A stretch of DNA of 64,000 nt from Coccinella septempunctata (Eukaryota; Arthropoda; Insecta; Coleoptera; Coccinellidae). Of the stretch, positions 1 through 10,844 are shown piece after piece. How positions within the stretch are numbered: the first letter of the stretch is position 1; every line of letters begins with the position of its first letter. Below the pieces are notes generated by a model. It saw only the letters and a list, made by a program, of their open reading frames with translations. It was not told where the DNA came from and searched no databases. The position numbers and the translations under genes are program-made. Location of the stretch: positions 19,034,001 through 19,098,000 of the forward strand of contig NC_058192.1 in NCBI RefSeq assembly GCF_907165205.1. Reading direction: 5' to 3'.

Positions 1-781
1 TGGACGGATGATCAGCCCCACATAATGCACATCTTGCTGGAGTCGATTTTGGTTTCTGGCAAGTTTTAGAATCATGCTGATTACCACATTTTACGCACAT
101 GTATGGTCTATTACAATAAGTTTTGGAGTGTCCATATTCTTGGCATCTAGTGCATTGTATAATTTCTTTTTTCCTTTTTGGTGGTTCGATGCTTATTTTC
201 TGATTTAAGATGAACTCCAATTTGTATATATCTTTATTGTTGTCGTTTGGTTCCAAGTCCACATAAAAAAGCGGAAGTGGATTTTTCATTCGATCTCTTA
301 TAATACTGATGTTCCTGACTTTATGTCCGTGTTTTTCTATGTCTGCTTTTATGTCAGTTGTTGGAATACTGGGATGAAGGTGTCTGACAACTACCCTGTA
401 GGCTCTGTCTTGTTTAATTTGGTAGGTATGAAAAATGATGTTTTTTTCTCTCAGGAATTTTACTAGTTGTCTGTAGGTTTCTGGATTTGTGATGTTTATC
501 TTTACACAATTGTTGGTCAAAGTTTTTGAATAATATTGTTCATCAGCAATAGCGGTTGATAGAAGTTCAATCATTTGTGGGAAATTTTTAACTCCGTGTA
601 TAAAAATGGGTGGTGGTTTTGGTATTTTCGGTGGTGATTCTGTAATATCATCACTCTCGTTTTCCTTGTTGAGATATTGGAATCTATTGCTGGTTTCAAT
701 TGGTGAATTTTCATTTATTTCTGGCGAAAGGTTTGAGAATTTTCTTTTCTTTACTGTTTGCCATTGAAGGCTGTTAGCCAT
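1..781 (-). CDS. LINE ORF1 (gag-like nucleic-acid-binding protein), 3' end outside the window
   Basis: An uninterrupted reading frame of 260 codons runs from an ATG at 779-781 off the left edge. Near its C-terminal end it has three CCHC-type knuckles: C210-x2-C213-x4-H218-x4-C223, C229-x2-C232-x3-H236-x4-C241, and the start of a third (C251-x2-C254-x3-H258). About residues 125-195 (YRVVVRHLHPSIP ... PLPLFYVDLEPN) match the pre-knuckle domain usual in ORF1 of Jockey, BS and X-type non-LTR retrotransposons. The N-terminus is basic, then Ser/Pro/Glu-rich. Such proteins coat the element RNA and take it to the nucleus. There is no stop or frameshift in the visible part, so the copy may be young. 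ORF2 would lie left of position 1. The start was chosen because this is the most upstream in-frame ATG seen. Confidence 0.88.
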   Translation of the reverse strand, partial: MANSLQWQTVKKRKFSNLSPEINENSPIETSNRFQYLNKENESDDITESPPKIPKPPPIFIHGVKNFPQMIELLSTAIADEQYYSKTLTNNCVKINITNPETYRQLVKFLREKNIIFHTYQIKQDRAYRVVVRHLHPSIPTTDIKADIEKHGHKVRNISIIRDRMKNPLPLFYVDLEPNDNNKDIYKLEFILNQKISIEPPKRKKEIIQCTRCQEYGHSKTYCNRPYMCVKCGNQHDSKTCQKPKSTPARCALCGADHPS

Positions 782-1079
782 AGTATTATTGTTTTAGTCG
801 CCCTCAGGACAACTAGTATTATGAAAATTCAGAATCCGGTGTTTGTTTATTATTTTTCACAATAATTAACGAATGGAATATTTATCTACGTACGTTTGTA
901 TAGCATATGACTTGGAAGAGATAATGTGGACCGCTGATAGCACACGTGTACTTCCGAGCACAGCTAAAACGCGACTTTAATGTATAGATGGATACCGGAG
1001 ATTGATAATGGGGTTTTCTCAATAACCCTCTTCTCAATATAGGGATGAAATGGTTGAACTTATCGAATTCAAACTTTTA
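782..1079 (-). other. 5' leader of the ORF1 LINE, boundary unknown
   Basis: No gene is seen. Because ORF1 starts at 781 and reads leftward, this stretch should hold the 5' untranslated leader of that LINE. Jockey-like LINEs carry an internal promoter there. The 5' end and a target duplication could not be recognised. Confidence 0.35.
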
Positions 1080-1565
1080 TTCTTTTTATGTATTTTGGGG
1101 TCAATGGCATAAACTTTAGAAGCGATGATTTGAGTGTTATCGAAAACATGCCTTTTTGTAGGGTAGTAATTAGTGAAAGAACCCATCAATTATTTATATG
1201 TTCATATTTGTATTTGTATTGTTTTTCATTTCAGATAATTCATCAAATACTACCCTATGAAAGGGGCACGTTTTCTAAACACTTCAAAGATATCAATCAC
1301 TCTTAGAGAGTATGTCCTTGACCTCAAGGTAAATGAAAAGAGGGAAATTCGAGTTCAATAAATGTAACTATTTCAACATAAAGAATGTTGATTAAAAACC
1401 ACATCAATGACCAAATTATCCTTAGCAACAAATGGTCTATCCATTTCTGGCTCAGAAAGTTAGGGTTGCCATTTACAATGACTCCCCTCCACTCCTCGTA
1501 GAGGGTGCATGACAAACTCCTCAATAATACATGAACAGCGAGATGAAGAGTAGCGTAATTTGAAA
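1080..1565. repeat. Dispersed repeat, copy A (partner at 55455-55885)
   Basis: This stretch and 55455-55885 share a diverged but collinear sequence. Shared blocks include TTTTGGGGTCAATG, GTTATCGAAAACAT, GTAAATGAA and AAAGTTAGGGT. Both end near a TGACAAGCTCCTC/TGACAAACTCCTC block followed by GCGTAATT. Both copies give small minus-strand open frames sharing residues such as LLLRII, but stops and divergence argue against a gene. No terminal inverted repeat was seen. Confidence 0.6.
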
Positions 1566-3344
1566 TATGCGAAAATATGCCGCTCCAGCATTTTTCTACA
1601 AAATAGTATGTTTATCTATGCGTTTGTTTTGAAAGAATGGCAAGTTTCTGAAAACTCCAAAATCGAATTTAAGATTATTTATGGAAACCTTTTACCATTA
1701 GTTATCCAACACCTGAAAGGTTCGCTTCAAAATTCATAAATTTCAGAAATATACCCTTCGAAACATATGTATATGTTAAAAGCTTGTGATGTAGAATGAA
1801 TTTACTAGAGTCTAGTAGTTTTTGTTAATTCCACAACAGGGGAACCGATCATATAGAATTCTATATCCACAGATTACAAATTTTTTTTTCTGTAATATGT
1901 GTCTATACCTTTTTCAAACCGATGACATTTTGTGTCATTGTTTGTTTTTCTTGTCAAATGTGATCACCAAACTTGATATTTATTGAGGCTATGGTTATCA
2001 GAAAACTTTCGTGACCATTATTGACTCGATGGGCGTTGCCGGATTATGAAAATGACGTAGAATGTTCATAAGAGAGCACTTTCGGAATAAGAATTTTCGT
2101 AAGAAAATACAGACAAAATGCAGTACATTAAAATTCGAAAAAAACATATATCGATATATTTGAGTTATAAGGATTTTAATGACATATATTTTAAAATTTA
2201 GGAAAATAGCCTATTATTCAAAACACAATGAATTCTCTCTGTTAATCATTCCCCAATTTTGACTGGTGTCACCGAGTGGCTGTCTTCACCGTCCCGACGC
2301 CCATCCGCGGTCTTCCGAAGGGGCTAATCAGGTAACCCCTCCAGAGGCAGCGGCGTCAATCACCAAGGCGTGTGTTCTGACGTGGAAAAAGCTAGAACCC
2401 AATTCGGGAAGCTTTCGAACGCCCATCACTCTCTGATTATTCAATTAGGGGGACGTCAATTCCATTCGACCGCGTTCAAACGGCGGCGTCGTTTTTTTTT
2501 TTCGGCCTCCTAATCTCGGCCGAATTCGAACAATCGACGGATCGGGGACTCGATTGAAAAGTCGGCGGCAGCCTCGGTTTTTCCTGGTAAATCCTAATTT
2601 GGCGGGGGCAAAAACGGAGCTCCGCATAACGCAATTCTGCATTTCGCGATAGGGTATAGAGGAAGGATCTTTGCTGCCCGTGGACTCGGAAGGCTTGGCA
2701 CGATGCCTATTCTCATTCTTAGCGAAATAGAATAAGATGGCATTTCAGTCGGAGATTCACCTTTTCCTACTGGCTCTTGTTCTATTTCTATACTCCGCAC
2801 TCTTACGGGAGTGGCTATAAACATCGTTTCGATCCTTCGTTTGGATCCTTATATGATTATATTTGCTTTTGTTGAAATTATTAAATGTCTTATGACCTGA
2901 GTATGCTGATACAAAAAGAAAAAATATAAATATAAATAAAAATATTTATCGAATTGCATTATCAATAAATTATCACATTTTTCGATTTTGATCACCTATA
3001 TTTCAGCATTGAGGCAAATATTCTCTAATGCGGATGATCATGAAGATGGTTAAGCCACTTGCCCTTTAACATTAGAAGGATGAAAGTTTCAGAATCTATT
3101 ATTCATTCTAATTATTATCCAGAAATTTGACTGGGTATTCACAAAAATGTGTTTTCATAAAAAACGTCCTTTCTCCAAAAAGCGACCCATATTTTCCTAT
3201 ATTTTCTCCTCCTGGAAACAAATAAAAGAATGTTGCATCAAACATACTTCTAGAATTTAACATTTTCAAGATATTCAAGGAAGTTTTGATAATATTGAAA
3301 ATCGCAGTGGTTTCATTTCTTTGCATTTAATTGAAATAGTTATT
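1566..3344. other. No gene seen; contains a GC-richer island at about 2255-2830
   Basis: AT-rich non-coding DNA surrounds an island at about 2255-2830 with many CG dinucleotides (GGCGGCGTCG, CTCGGCCGAATTCG). The short open frames on both strands there show no recognisable family. The island looks single-copy and could be a regulatory element or an unrecognised exon. Confidence 0.4.
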
Positions 3345-3480
3345 CGTGCAACCAGCTGGGAAAAGTATTATTTTTCGTAATGAGCGTATTTCTGCACAAT
3401 GGGTGGAGCGAGTTGAGCAAAAGAACGCGAAATACGAAAAATACTGTTTCCAACGTGTTTCACACAATATTTTTTTAAAT
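3345..3480. repeat. Short degenerate inverted repeat
   Basis: GGAAAAGTATTATTTTTCG near the left end is partly mirrored by CGAAAAATACTGTTTCC near the right end. It looks like a small degraded hairpin element and encodes nothing. Confidence 0.35.
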
Positions 3481-3509
3481 TTTGAATAGGATGTTGCTAT
3501 GAATTCAAA

Positions 3510-3736
3510 TTAACCCTCTAATGCCCAAGTTTTTTTTTCCTTTTTTATAATTATTTCCGTATAGTTTCAAATTAGCTTATGTAATCTACATCTTTTTTTC
3601 GCAAATAGTTAACTGATTTACATTAACACCTGTTCTCACAAAATGAACCTATACTGAAGGCGGACATGGGCAGAATAATTTTGTATCCACTTATATGCAA
3701 CCAGTCTCAAGGCGGACTTGGGTATTAGAGGGTTAA
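3510..3736. mobile_element. piggyBac-like miniature element with TTAA target sites
   Basis: The ends are TTAA-CCCTCTAATGCCCAAG on the left and CTTGGGTATTAGAGGG-TTAA on the right, a 16-bp inverted repeat with one mismatch. Each is flanked by the tetranucleotide TTAA (3510-3513 and 3733-3736). TTAA duplication with termini starting CCCT is the hallmark of the piggyBac superfamily. The interior is about 219 bp, AT-rich and non-coding, so the copy depends on a transposase elsewhere. Confidence 0.72.
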
Positions 3737-4204
3737 AAGTACCAGAAACCTCTTTGATAGCTTCTCTCGGAGATTCCTTTAGAATTGTCTAGTGATGGGA
3801 ATTTTTCAATTTTTCACTCCGTTACTATGAAAGCAAGTATCAATGTATGATCAATTGCGAAATTTTTTACTTTGCGTAACTGGTTGCGAAAAGTGAAACG
3901 TTTCAAAACGTCAATGAGTATCAAAGAGTGTCACTTTATATGTCAAAATTAGAAAAAATTATTTAAATGATGATGTCTACGATCTTAAAGAGAATTGATC
4001 TCAAGGAAGTGCTCGAAGTTCTTTTCTGCCAAATCATTTGATCACATGTTCTGAAATTCTTCAATTTTGGAGCTCTCCCAAACTCATCAGAAGGAAAAGA
4101 GATCTTAAAGGGTGTTCTAATAAGTGAATAACTTCACTAACAGCCGGTTTCCCTTACTCCCTTCAACTTTTCAAACTTGGTCCTCATCTCTGACCACCAT
4201 ACCT
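3737..4204. other. No feature seen
   Basis: AT-rich sequence with no convincing open frame, repeat pair or splice-flanked exon. Confidence 0.5.
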
Positions 4205-4875
4205 TCATTCATTCATTCATTGCTGTATCCCGTTACCGGGAATAAATCTACAAAAAGAAGAAGAAAAAAAAATTCGAACAGACTTGTAACTTCTTAGTGC
4301 TAGTTGCGACTGTGTGCCCTCCTGTGACTAAAGAGACCCAACCGTGACCTGCAGATCCTTCCATACTCAGGGCATGGATAGTCTCCAACCAGATCTGGCC
4401 GCCGCTGTATCTTTCTCGATTCTTCATTATAACTGTGGACCAAAGACCTCCACTGTGACCTGTCTAACGCTAGTTGTTCCCAGTTATGATTAGCATTAAC
4501 TGATTTTAGGGATTGATGTAGTGTATCCTTAAACCGCTTATACTGGCCTCCTGGTTTCCGGGCATTCGAAACTTTGTGGAACCATCTGATGTGCATTATT
4601 TGTCTTAGATGACGTTGCTGCGTCTGTTCAAGCTGCTTAATATGTCGCCTGTAGGGAGTCCAGCTTTCGCTTCCGTAAAGAAGCGTTGGGAGGACCACTG
4701 CTCTGTAAACAGCTGTTTTGGTCTTCAGATTGAGGTCGTGATTTTGAAACACTTTGTCCTTCAGCTTCCAGAATGCCCGTGATGCCGATTTGATACGGTT
4801 GTGTATTTCCGTGTCAAGGTTAGCCCCAGTATTTATGAAGCTTCCCAAGTATTTGAACTGCTCGACCTGTTCAAG
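4205..4875 (-). pseudogene. LINE reverse transcriptase C-terminus, copy 1, 5'-truncated and internally deleted
   Basis: The frame at 4300-4848 encodes the C-terminal end of a non-LTR reverse transcriptase polyprotein. It begins at a YLGSFINTG-like motif, passes through LPTLLYGSESWT, and ends in a C2H2-like finger (CPEYGRICR...H...H; the second cysteine is changed to Tyr). Compared with the copy at 25715-26525 it lacks about 65 residues between WFHKVSNA and RKPGGQYK, an in-frame internal deletion. The 3' end is marked by AATGAATGAATGAATG units on the minus strand (4207-4222) next to the shared GTATCCCGTTACC block. The catalytic RT core is missing, so this is a dead 3' fragment. The family's clade could not be assigned. 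Confidence 0.8.
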
Positions 4876-5284
4876 AGTATACCATACCTACACCCATTTC
4901 AACGCCCTGATATTAATATGATTGGATAAAAATATGGTATATGAAACTTCCTTACTTGATGAAGAAGAGTACAATCATCAGTCAGAATTGCAATTAGGTT
5001 TGCTTTGAATAACAAAAACCTGTAACTCCTTTTGATTTCAAGGCTTCTTCAGTACTACTAAAAATGAACCTAAAAAAAACAGCTTTAAAATTAAAGAGAG
5101 TTTTGTCGTGAGCGGTTTTTATGATTCAAAAGTTAACCTTCTTTCATTTCTGACTACCTGAAGTCTTGTTTATCAACTAGGGAAATCGCATTATAACATA
5201 TTTTGCATCCAAACATACTAATCTCAGGCCGTTAGATCAAGTGAGCGTGGTGGGTAAGACCACTATTTTTCAGCGGTCTTCAAA
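4876..5284. other. No feature seen
   Basis: AT-rich sequence without a recognisable gene or repeat between a LINE fragment and a foldback element. Confidence 0.45.
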
Positions 5285-6125
5285 AAGTCTAAACAGAATT
5301 CACGACAAAATTCAGGAGGTGAATGCTCGTATAAAATTGAGATATGTTATTCCTATAACGAAATTTCCTCAGCCCACCCCTTTTCAAGATATCACCCTTA
5401 AGAGGTGGAGAAAAAATTCAGTTTTTATTTTTTTTCCAAAATTTCAATGAAGCTAGAAACTTGAAATTCTTTAATTTTCGTGCACCTGCAAAGAACTAAC
5501 CACGGAAATTTTCTCAATATTCCACTCAATTCATTAAAAAAATTATAAAATATGGTTTTTCTAACTTTGGGAAAAAAATTGCAAACGAAACAAGGATTTC
5601 AATTTATAATTTCATTTCATGAAAAAAGTAAGGGTTGCTAATTTCGTCCCCGTATAAAGTAAAAGTGTTCAAAAATTTTGAGATTTTTGGCAATCACTTG
5701 AAAGTGAACTGTTACCAAATGATCTCGCAAATGATTGAGTTGAAGATGGTAAAATAAAATAGATACTCGCATGAAGTAAAATTATATACAAATTAACAAC
5801 ATCTAAACAGAGTGAATCTATTTACATTGATTGAGAAGTTATTGAGAATAATGTTTCAACGAGAAAATTCAAACCGTTGAATATTGAAAAAATACCCGTG
5901 GTTAGTCCTTTGCGAGTGCACGTAAATTACAGAATTTCAAGTTTCTAGCTTTACTGGAATTTTAGAAAAAAATGAAAACTGAATTTTAGTCACCACCTTT
6001 CAGGGGTGATATCTCGGAAAGGAGTGAGCTGAGGAAATTTTGTTATAGGTTGAACCCATCTTAATTTTATATGAGCAATCACCTCCTGAATTTTGTCGCA
6101 AGAATTCAGGAACTCCCTGTACATT
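5285..6125. mobile_element. Foldback element with inverted arms of about 230 bp
   Basis: The segment at about 5290-5525 (AGAATTCACGACAAAATTCA ... ACTAACCACGG ... CAATATT) is repeated in inverted orientation at about 5883-6115 (AATATTG ... CCGTGGTTAG ... TCGCAAGAATTC), with a spacer of about 360 bp. The right end reads on to TCCCTGTA, like the termini of other miniature elements here. The matching left terminus is degraded. The arms include open frames on each strand, but these come from the symmetry and are not genes. Confidence 0.7.
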
Positions 6126-7815
6126 AACTGTATAATGTAGAGGTGAGCAACCTAATTGGAACCACAAATTCTGAACATCGTTCTCCACTGGCGGATCAAT
6201 TCTTTGAAGAAATATCTCTGTATATCTCCTGAAAGTTAGTATACATATATACGAATAATCATAAAAAACCCAACTTTTCAATTACTATTATAGTTAACCA
6301 GTAAGCCGCTAATATAATACTGTTCTATCGTAAATATGCCATATTTTATAGTTATGTATATGCTATAAAAAACATAAGAATTGTGTTTTTGGAAAAAACT
6401 AAGTTGATAGCCAACAACCAGAAATTTTCTTGTCATCCTGGATGACACACTAAAAACGAGTATCATAAAACTATTCGTTGTAGTTCTCCGTATAAAGCTA
6501 AGAAGTTAAAAAAAATTACCCTGTATATTCTAGCTAGTGGAAGAGTCGAAGAGATCCGTACCTACTGTTTTATTTATATGTAGGTATTTTTTCAAAACCT
6601 GAAATTAATTGAATAAATAATATTGAATTTATTTTCAACGTGAAAAAAAAAATATCCGATCACATCTTTGATGATGTCTCATTCCAACAAAGAGAAAATC
6701 TTTTGTATTAGACACAAATCCTTGTTAAATAAATGAAGTTTTATTTTAGAAAAATTCAACTGAACGAATCCTATCTAACTCCTATTCCCAGTTTAATTCA
6801 TTATAACGTTTCCGAAGGGAAGTTCTCAAACGATGGGGACTAGCAGTTCTCCTTTCGAGAAAACGTCGACGACGATAATGTCGAAACTCCTTAACGAAGC
6901 CGAATCATATTCCATCATTAAAATTGAATAACGAACCTAATAAACGATCTTTCGGCAGTTTTTTTCGTGACTCGTGCCTAGAATGATGAGGACCCGGACT
7001 TAATTGATTTCCTGGAAAGGTAGCTCTGCCCAACTGAAGAACACTGCGTTAGGAAGCCTAACGAAGACTTTACGAGATCACTTTATTGAATGTTTTTTCT
7101 TCATTTCTTTTTTTATTACAAAGATATTAAAACTCCTCCACGCTGTTCAACGGGAACAAGATCAACATCATCATTTCGTCTCTTTAAATTATTAATTAAT
7201 GGAGAATAAAGTTTACATTATATCTATCAACTCTTGTGTATACTCTAGTGTTTGGCTTGAAAATTGATACGAATTTCTAATACGTCATGGCCTAATCTTT
7301 TCTAGTTTTTTTTCTCAGTTGAATAAATCTCCATGTATATTGATAGATTCTAAATCTTCTGTTAAAATACTAGCATATATTGAGTCACAAAATATGAATT
7401 AAAGAAGAATATTAAACCTGAAGAATATAATGACCTCATTATTCGGAACAGTACAGTAATGACACACATGAAGTATCGCTCAAGGTACTTTGAAATACCT
7501 AAGATACAAATTGACATGAAATTTCTATTTTAATTCTACTGTAGCTACTGAACCGCCTTATGAATATTATGAAGAATTACCTCTCGATTTGGATAGTATA
7601 ACACTATGTTAAATCTCGAACTGTAATATAAAAGGTTCAGATAACTCAAAATTCATACTTGGGATTTTTCCACCAAAAGCCTGAATGAAGCTCACAAAAT
7701 CAGGTTAAAAGGCCCGATCCATCAACATATCGCACTTGAGCTAATCGTTTCCTGTTCCTTATGACGAGAACCGTCGAAGCTTGTTGTTCGTGTATAGGTA
7801 TTAAGTTTTACTCAC
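6126..7815. other. No further exon seen; would be intron downstream of the glypican exon
   Basis: On the minus strand this lies 3' of the exon at 7816-7959. The exon for the next part of a glypican was looked for and not found. A slightly GC-richer patch at about 6830-6990 has no family resemblance. Confidence 0.4.
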
Positions 7816-7959
7816 TTTGAAGGGTGTTGGACGTGGAGCTCAGAGATCCTTGCAGAGATCGTGAGTTGTGCTGGAGTAGCGAAGCGAAGTCTTTCTGCGC
7901 CAATCTCTTCAACTGCGACTCCGCCTTTTCGTCGCAGCATTGGCCACTGCAGATATTTC
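7816..7959 (-). CDS. dally: Internal exon of a glypican (Dally-like N-terminal cysteine region)
   Basis: Read on the minus strand, an acceptor (CTATGTTTCAG) and a donor (A-GTGAGTAAAAC) bound a 144-bp exon open in one frame. It encodes NICSGQCCDEKAE..., then LLQHNSRSLQGSL, and ends LSSTSNTLQ. Two bases complete a preceding codon (probably Gly) and one base is left over, so both introns are phase 1. ICxGxCC followed by an amphipathic helix with an LLxHxxxSLxGxL core is the glypican N-terminal signature and fits Dally better than Dally-like. Glypicans are GPI-anchored heparan sulfate proteoglycans that shape Dpp, Wg and Hh gradients. The signal peptide exon (higher coordinates) and later exons were not found in the window. 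Family assignment is from memory of the motif; the orthology is inferred. Confidence 0.72.
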
Positions 7960-9674
7960 CTGAAACATAGTTTTTGTTAGTACGAATTGAAAAACAAAGA
8001 TAATTTTACGATTCTGTTGACCAAATAGACGTGAAGGAAGACCAAATCGACAGTGAAAATGAATTTCATGAAAATACGTATACTAGAGGAAATAGAGAAC
8101 AAAAAAATTTATCGAGAAGAATAGAGAACAAAAATATTTATCGAAAAGAATTTCTAGGGACATACAAGATATTTCACGAGTCAAAGCCAAGTGGTGAATA
8201 GATGTCATATAGGCCTTCCAGAAAAGGTGCTTCTTCTGTACCCTAAGCCCATAAGTTCAGTAGATACAGGGTGATTTATGGATTTAGGAATAAATTTTCG
8301 ATATTCGATATTCTTATCCTGAGAATGGATGGTCTGATTCTGATGAAACTTTGTAGGCTCGTTTACTTCACTTAACCCTTCATGACAACACATGAAATTC
8401 GGAGATTTCCAGGGCAGTACTCAGAATATAGACATTTATCTTCAACTATCAAATTTTCTGAATCAGTTGAAAAATTTTTCTTTCCAGAATTGAAAATTGA
8501 AGATTCAGCCCAACCGAAGACGAATCGATGTAATTTGATAAATATAAGAATAAAGAGCTACAGAATACCGACTTGTAATACGGTATAGGATCAAATATAG
8601 TCGAAGTGGAAAAGGTAGATACCCTTGTATCAAATTTATCATTATCATAATGGGTTCAACAATTAATTGTTAATACGATTCTGGCGCTATACCGATCAAC
8701 ACAGTTCGGTTGATGAAAAGCCCAGTCCTTCTGTAGCATTAGCAAGATAAAATGTTCAATAGCATAATCCTCGCATTTGGCATCGTTTCCCTGTCGACAT
8801 ATACAATCCTGTGTATTGTGAGGAAGAGAACAATGATTTGGATTAATTGAGCAAGCAAATAATAGAACATGTTTCAGAGGATTTCGGATCATATAGTTAG
8901 ATCAATAAATTATTTCTTCGGTGTATCGGCGTCCAGATTCGTACCAGGATAAATTTGATGTTCCATCAATTTTGCTCGACAAATATTTTCAACAGTAGGT
9001 ACTGTTCGTGCAATAAATGAAATCTCCTCTAGAAACAACAATACGTTTCGTGATAGATCTGGCAACGTCGCGACATCGACACCGCTCATCCGTTCTCAGA
9101 AAATGCGCCGGTTTAGCGGAATGTGATACCTGCGAAATGCATTGTTGCCTTCAGGTCGTTTTGCAGCACAACACGACAATACGTACACGTACGTAGGTGG
9201 GCATACGGTCCGGTGGCCTCGTTCAAATTTTCAATTATAACATCGGCGGTCGATGTCGCGAATTCGAAACGGCGCGTTTGCTGCCGCTGCTGATGTATCA
9301 GAAAACGATGGTAATAAATATGAGCAGTAATGCACTGCCACTGATTTACGATCTGGTACGCCGCTGAATTATGTATCCGTTTCCAATTCGATACTACCGT
9401 GTATTTTCGCTTAATTATGTATCGCGATGAAATTTCGATCGTATGTTGGTGTTCAGTTGTTGCGTTTCAACAAACACAGGTTCGAGGTCGGCATCATGTT
9501 TCGGACAGACGATGCGAATGAATTTTTATCGAAAACTATCACTATCGCATTTTCACGTAGGTATTCGTCATAATTGAACAACGTTCGAATCTCGTTTTAC
9601 CCGTAACTAAGCTTAATAATTAAAAGCTTATCGGCAACTGTTCTGGAACTTTATTAATTGTGTGGCCTTGACAG
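7960..9674. other. Intron sequence with a GC-richer, single-copy-looking stretch at about 9040-9450
   Basis: No coding exon was found. The stretch at about 9040-9450, within 1.5 kb upstream of the glypican exon, is richer in CG dinucleotides than the surroundings, has no repeat partner in the window, and has palindromic patches such as ACGTACACGTACGT. It is a candidate intronic regulatory element, by inference only. Confidence 0.35.
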
Positions 9675-9769
9675 ATGCAACGACAAAAGCGTGATAACGC
9701 GCGACTACTATTAAGGGCTTGCAGCGACAATCGCGCGATTTTCTGCAGAAATCGTGCTTGTCCATTTGG

Positions 9770-10410
9770 ACGGAATCTACAGCTGCATCCACATTATGCT
9801 AGTATGTGCCGAGCGGCTTTGCCGAGCAGCAAAAACTCATCGGCAAAGCATTCACAATAACATGCGTGTAAACAGTCTAAAGCTACATCCACATTATGCT
9901 GCTGTGTGCCGAGCGGCAAATCCGCTGTGTATGTGGATGTACACATCCACATGCCGCTGTCTGCCACTGAAAAATCGCTGAAGTGTCGGTCTACATCAAA
10001 GGAAACGGAAATTTGTAGTGAGGTGCGAACCGATGGTCTCAATAGCCTCGAGCGGCAGCGACAATTGCAATTTGCAAAGCCGATGGGCACACATTGGCTT
10101 TAAGCTGCATCCACATCTAGCCGCTGTGTGCTGATCGGTAAGGCCGCTCGGCAAAGCCGCTGTGTATGTGGATGCATCATCGGCGTCGGCTTGTGCCGTT
10201 GCGTGTGCCGCTGAAAAATATGTGAATTGTCGGTCTTTATCAAAGGAAGCCAATGGAAATATATAAGGAGGATGTGCCAACCGCTAGCCCACAGTAGCCT
10301 CGAGCAGCTTCAGTTGCAATTTAAACTGTGTACAGTACACCCATGTTAATGTGGATGCGTCTTCATTCGTTGGCTCTGCCGATGAAATTTTGTCGATCGG
10401 CAAAGCCGCT
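9770..10410. repeat. GC-rich, imperfect tandem repeat block of unknown family
   Basis: A unit starting AGCTGCATCCACATTATGCT recurs as AGCTACATCCACATTATGCT (9880) and AGCTGCATCCACATCTAGCC (10104). Each is followed by GTGTGCCGAGCGGC-like and AAAGCCGCTGTGTATGTGGA-like words. The second and third units also share TGTCGGTCT...ATCAAAGGAA, a TAGCCTCGAGC block and TTGCAATTT, giving a period of about 220-240 bp. The block also contains GTGGATGTACACATCCAC, a perfect hairpin. Overlapping open frames occur on both strands because the block is GC-rich and symmetric; none resembles a known protein. Confidence 0.6.
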
Positions 10411-10424
10411 CTGACCGTTTATCC

Positions 10425-10590
10425 TTGGTGTGATACTGTGACCAGTCTGCCTGACGGTGCGAAAGCCCTTAGGAAGACAAAAACGGGAAAGAAGAAATAT
10501 TTCCGTCCGGTCAGAGTTCTCACCCTACTGTGACTAGAGTGCCTAACGGTGCGAAAGCCTTTAGGAAGCCGAAAACGGAACTTATAACCG
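10425..10590 (+). repeat. Two tandem copies of a motif of about 50 bp
   Basis: CTGACGGTGCGAAAGCCCTT in the first copy and CTAACGGTGCGAAAGCCTTT in the second, both followed by AGGAAG, lie about 97 bp apart. Both are preceded by TACTGTGAC-like words and followed by AAAACGG. They sit directly right of the GC-rich tandem block and may belong to the same element. Confidence 0.5.
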
Positions 10591-10844
10591 CATCCTACAG
10601 TTGTACCTTTTCTTTTTACCTATAAAACAGTAACTTTCGATGCTTCGAGTTTCATCTTAATTTTCCGATAAGTGAAAGTCTTGGTTCTGGCTGGCAAACC
10701 AATCGGAAATATCTAAATTTATCGGATCATTTCACTTTGTGAAATAACCACTTCTCACTGCTATAAGTATACAGGGTATATTTAAGGGATGAGGCTTTTT
10801 TAAACAGAAGCTAAAACTGGTCAAAATTTAGCGTTTCACCAATA

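Noticed and set aside
2445..2824. Glypican downstream exon in the GC-richer island
   Set aside because: Minus-strand translations were compared with expected glypican text and showed no Cys or helix pattern, and the splice sites do not fit.
9675..10280. Five overlapping frames on both strands
   Set aside because: They reflect the symmetric GC-rich tandem block; mutually overlapping frames on both strands cannot all be genes and none has a domain.
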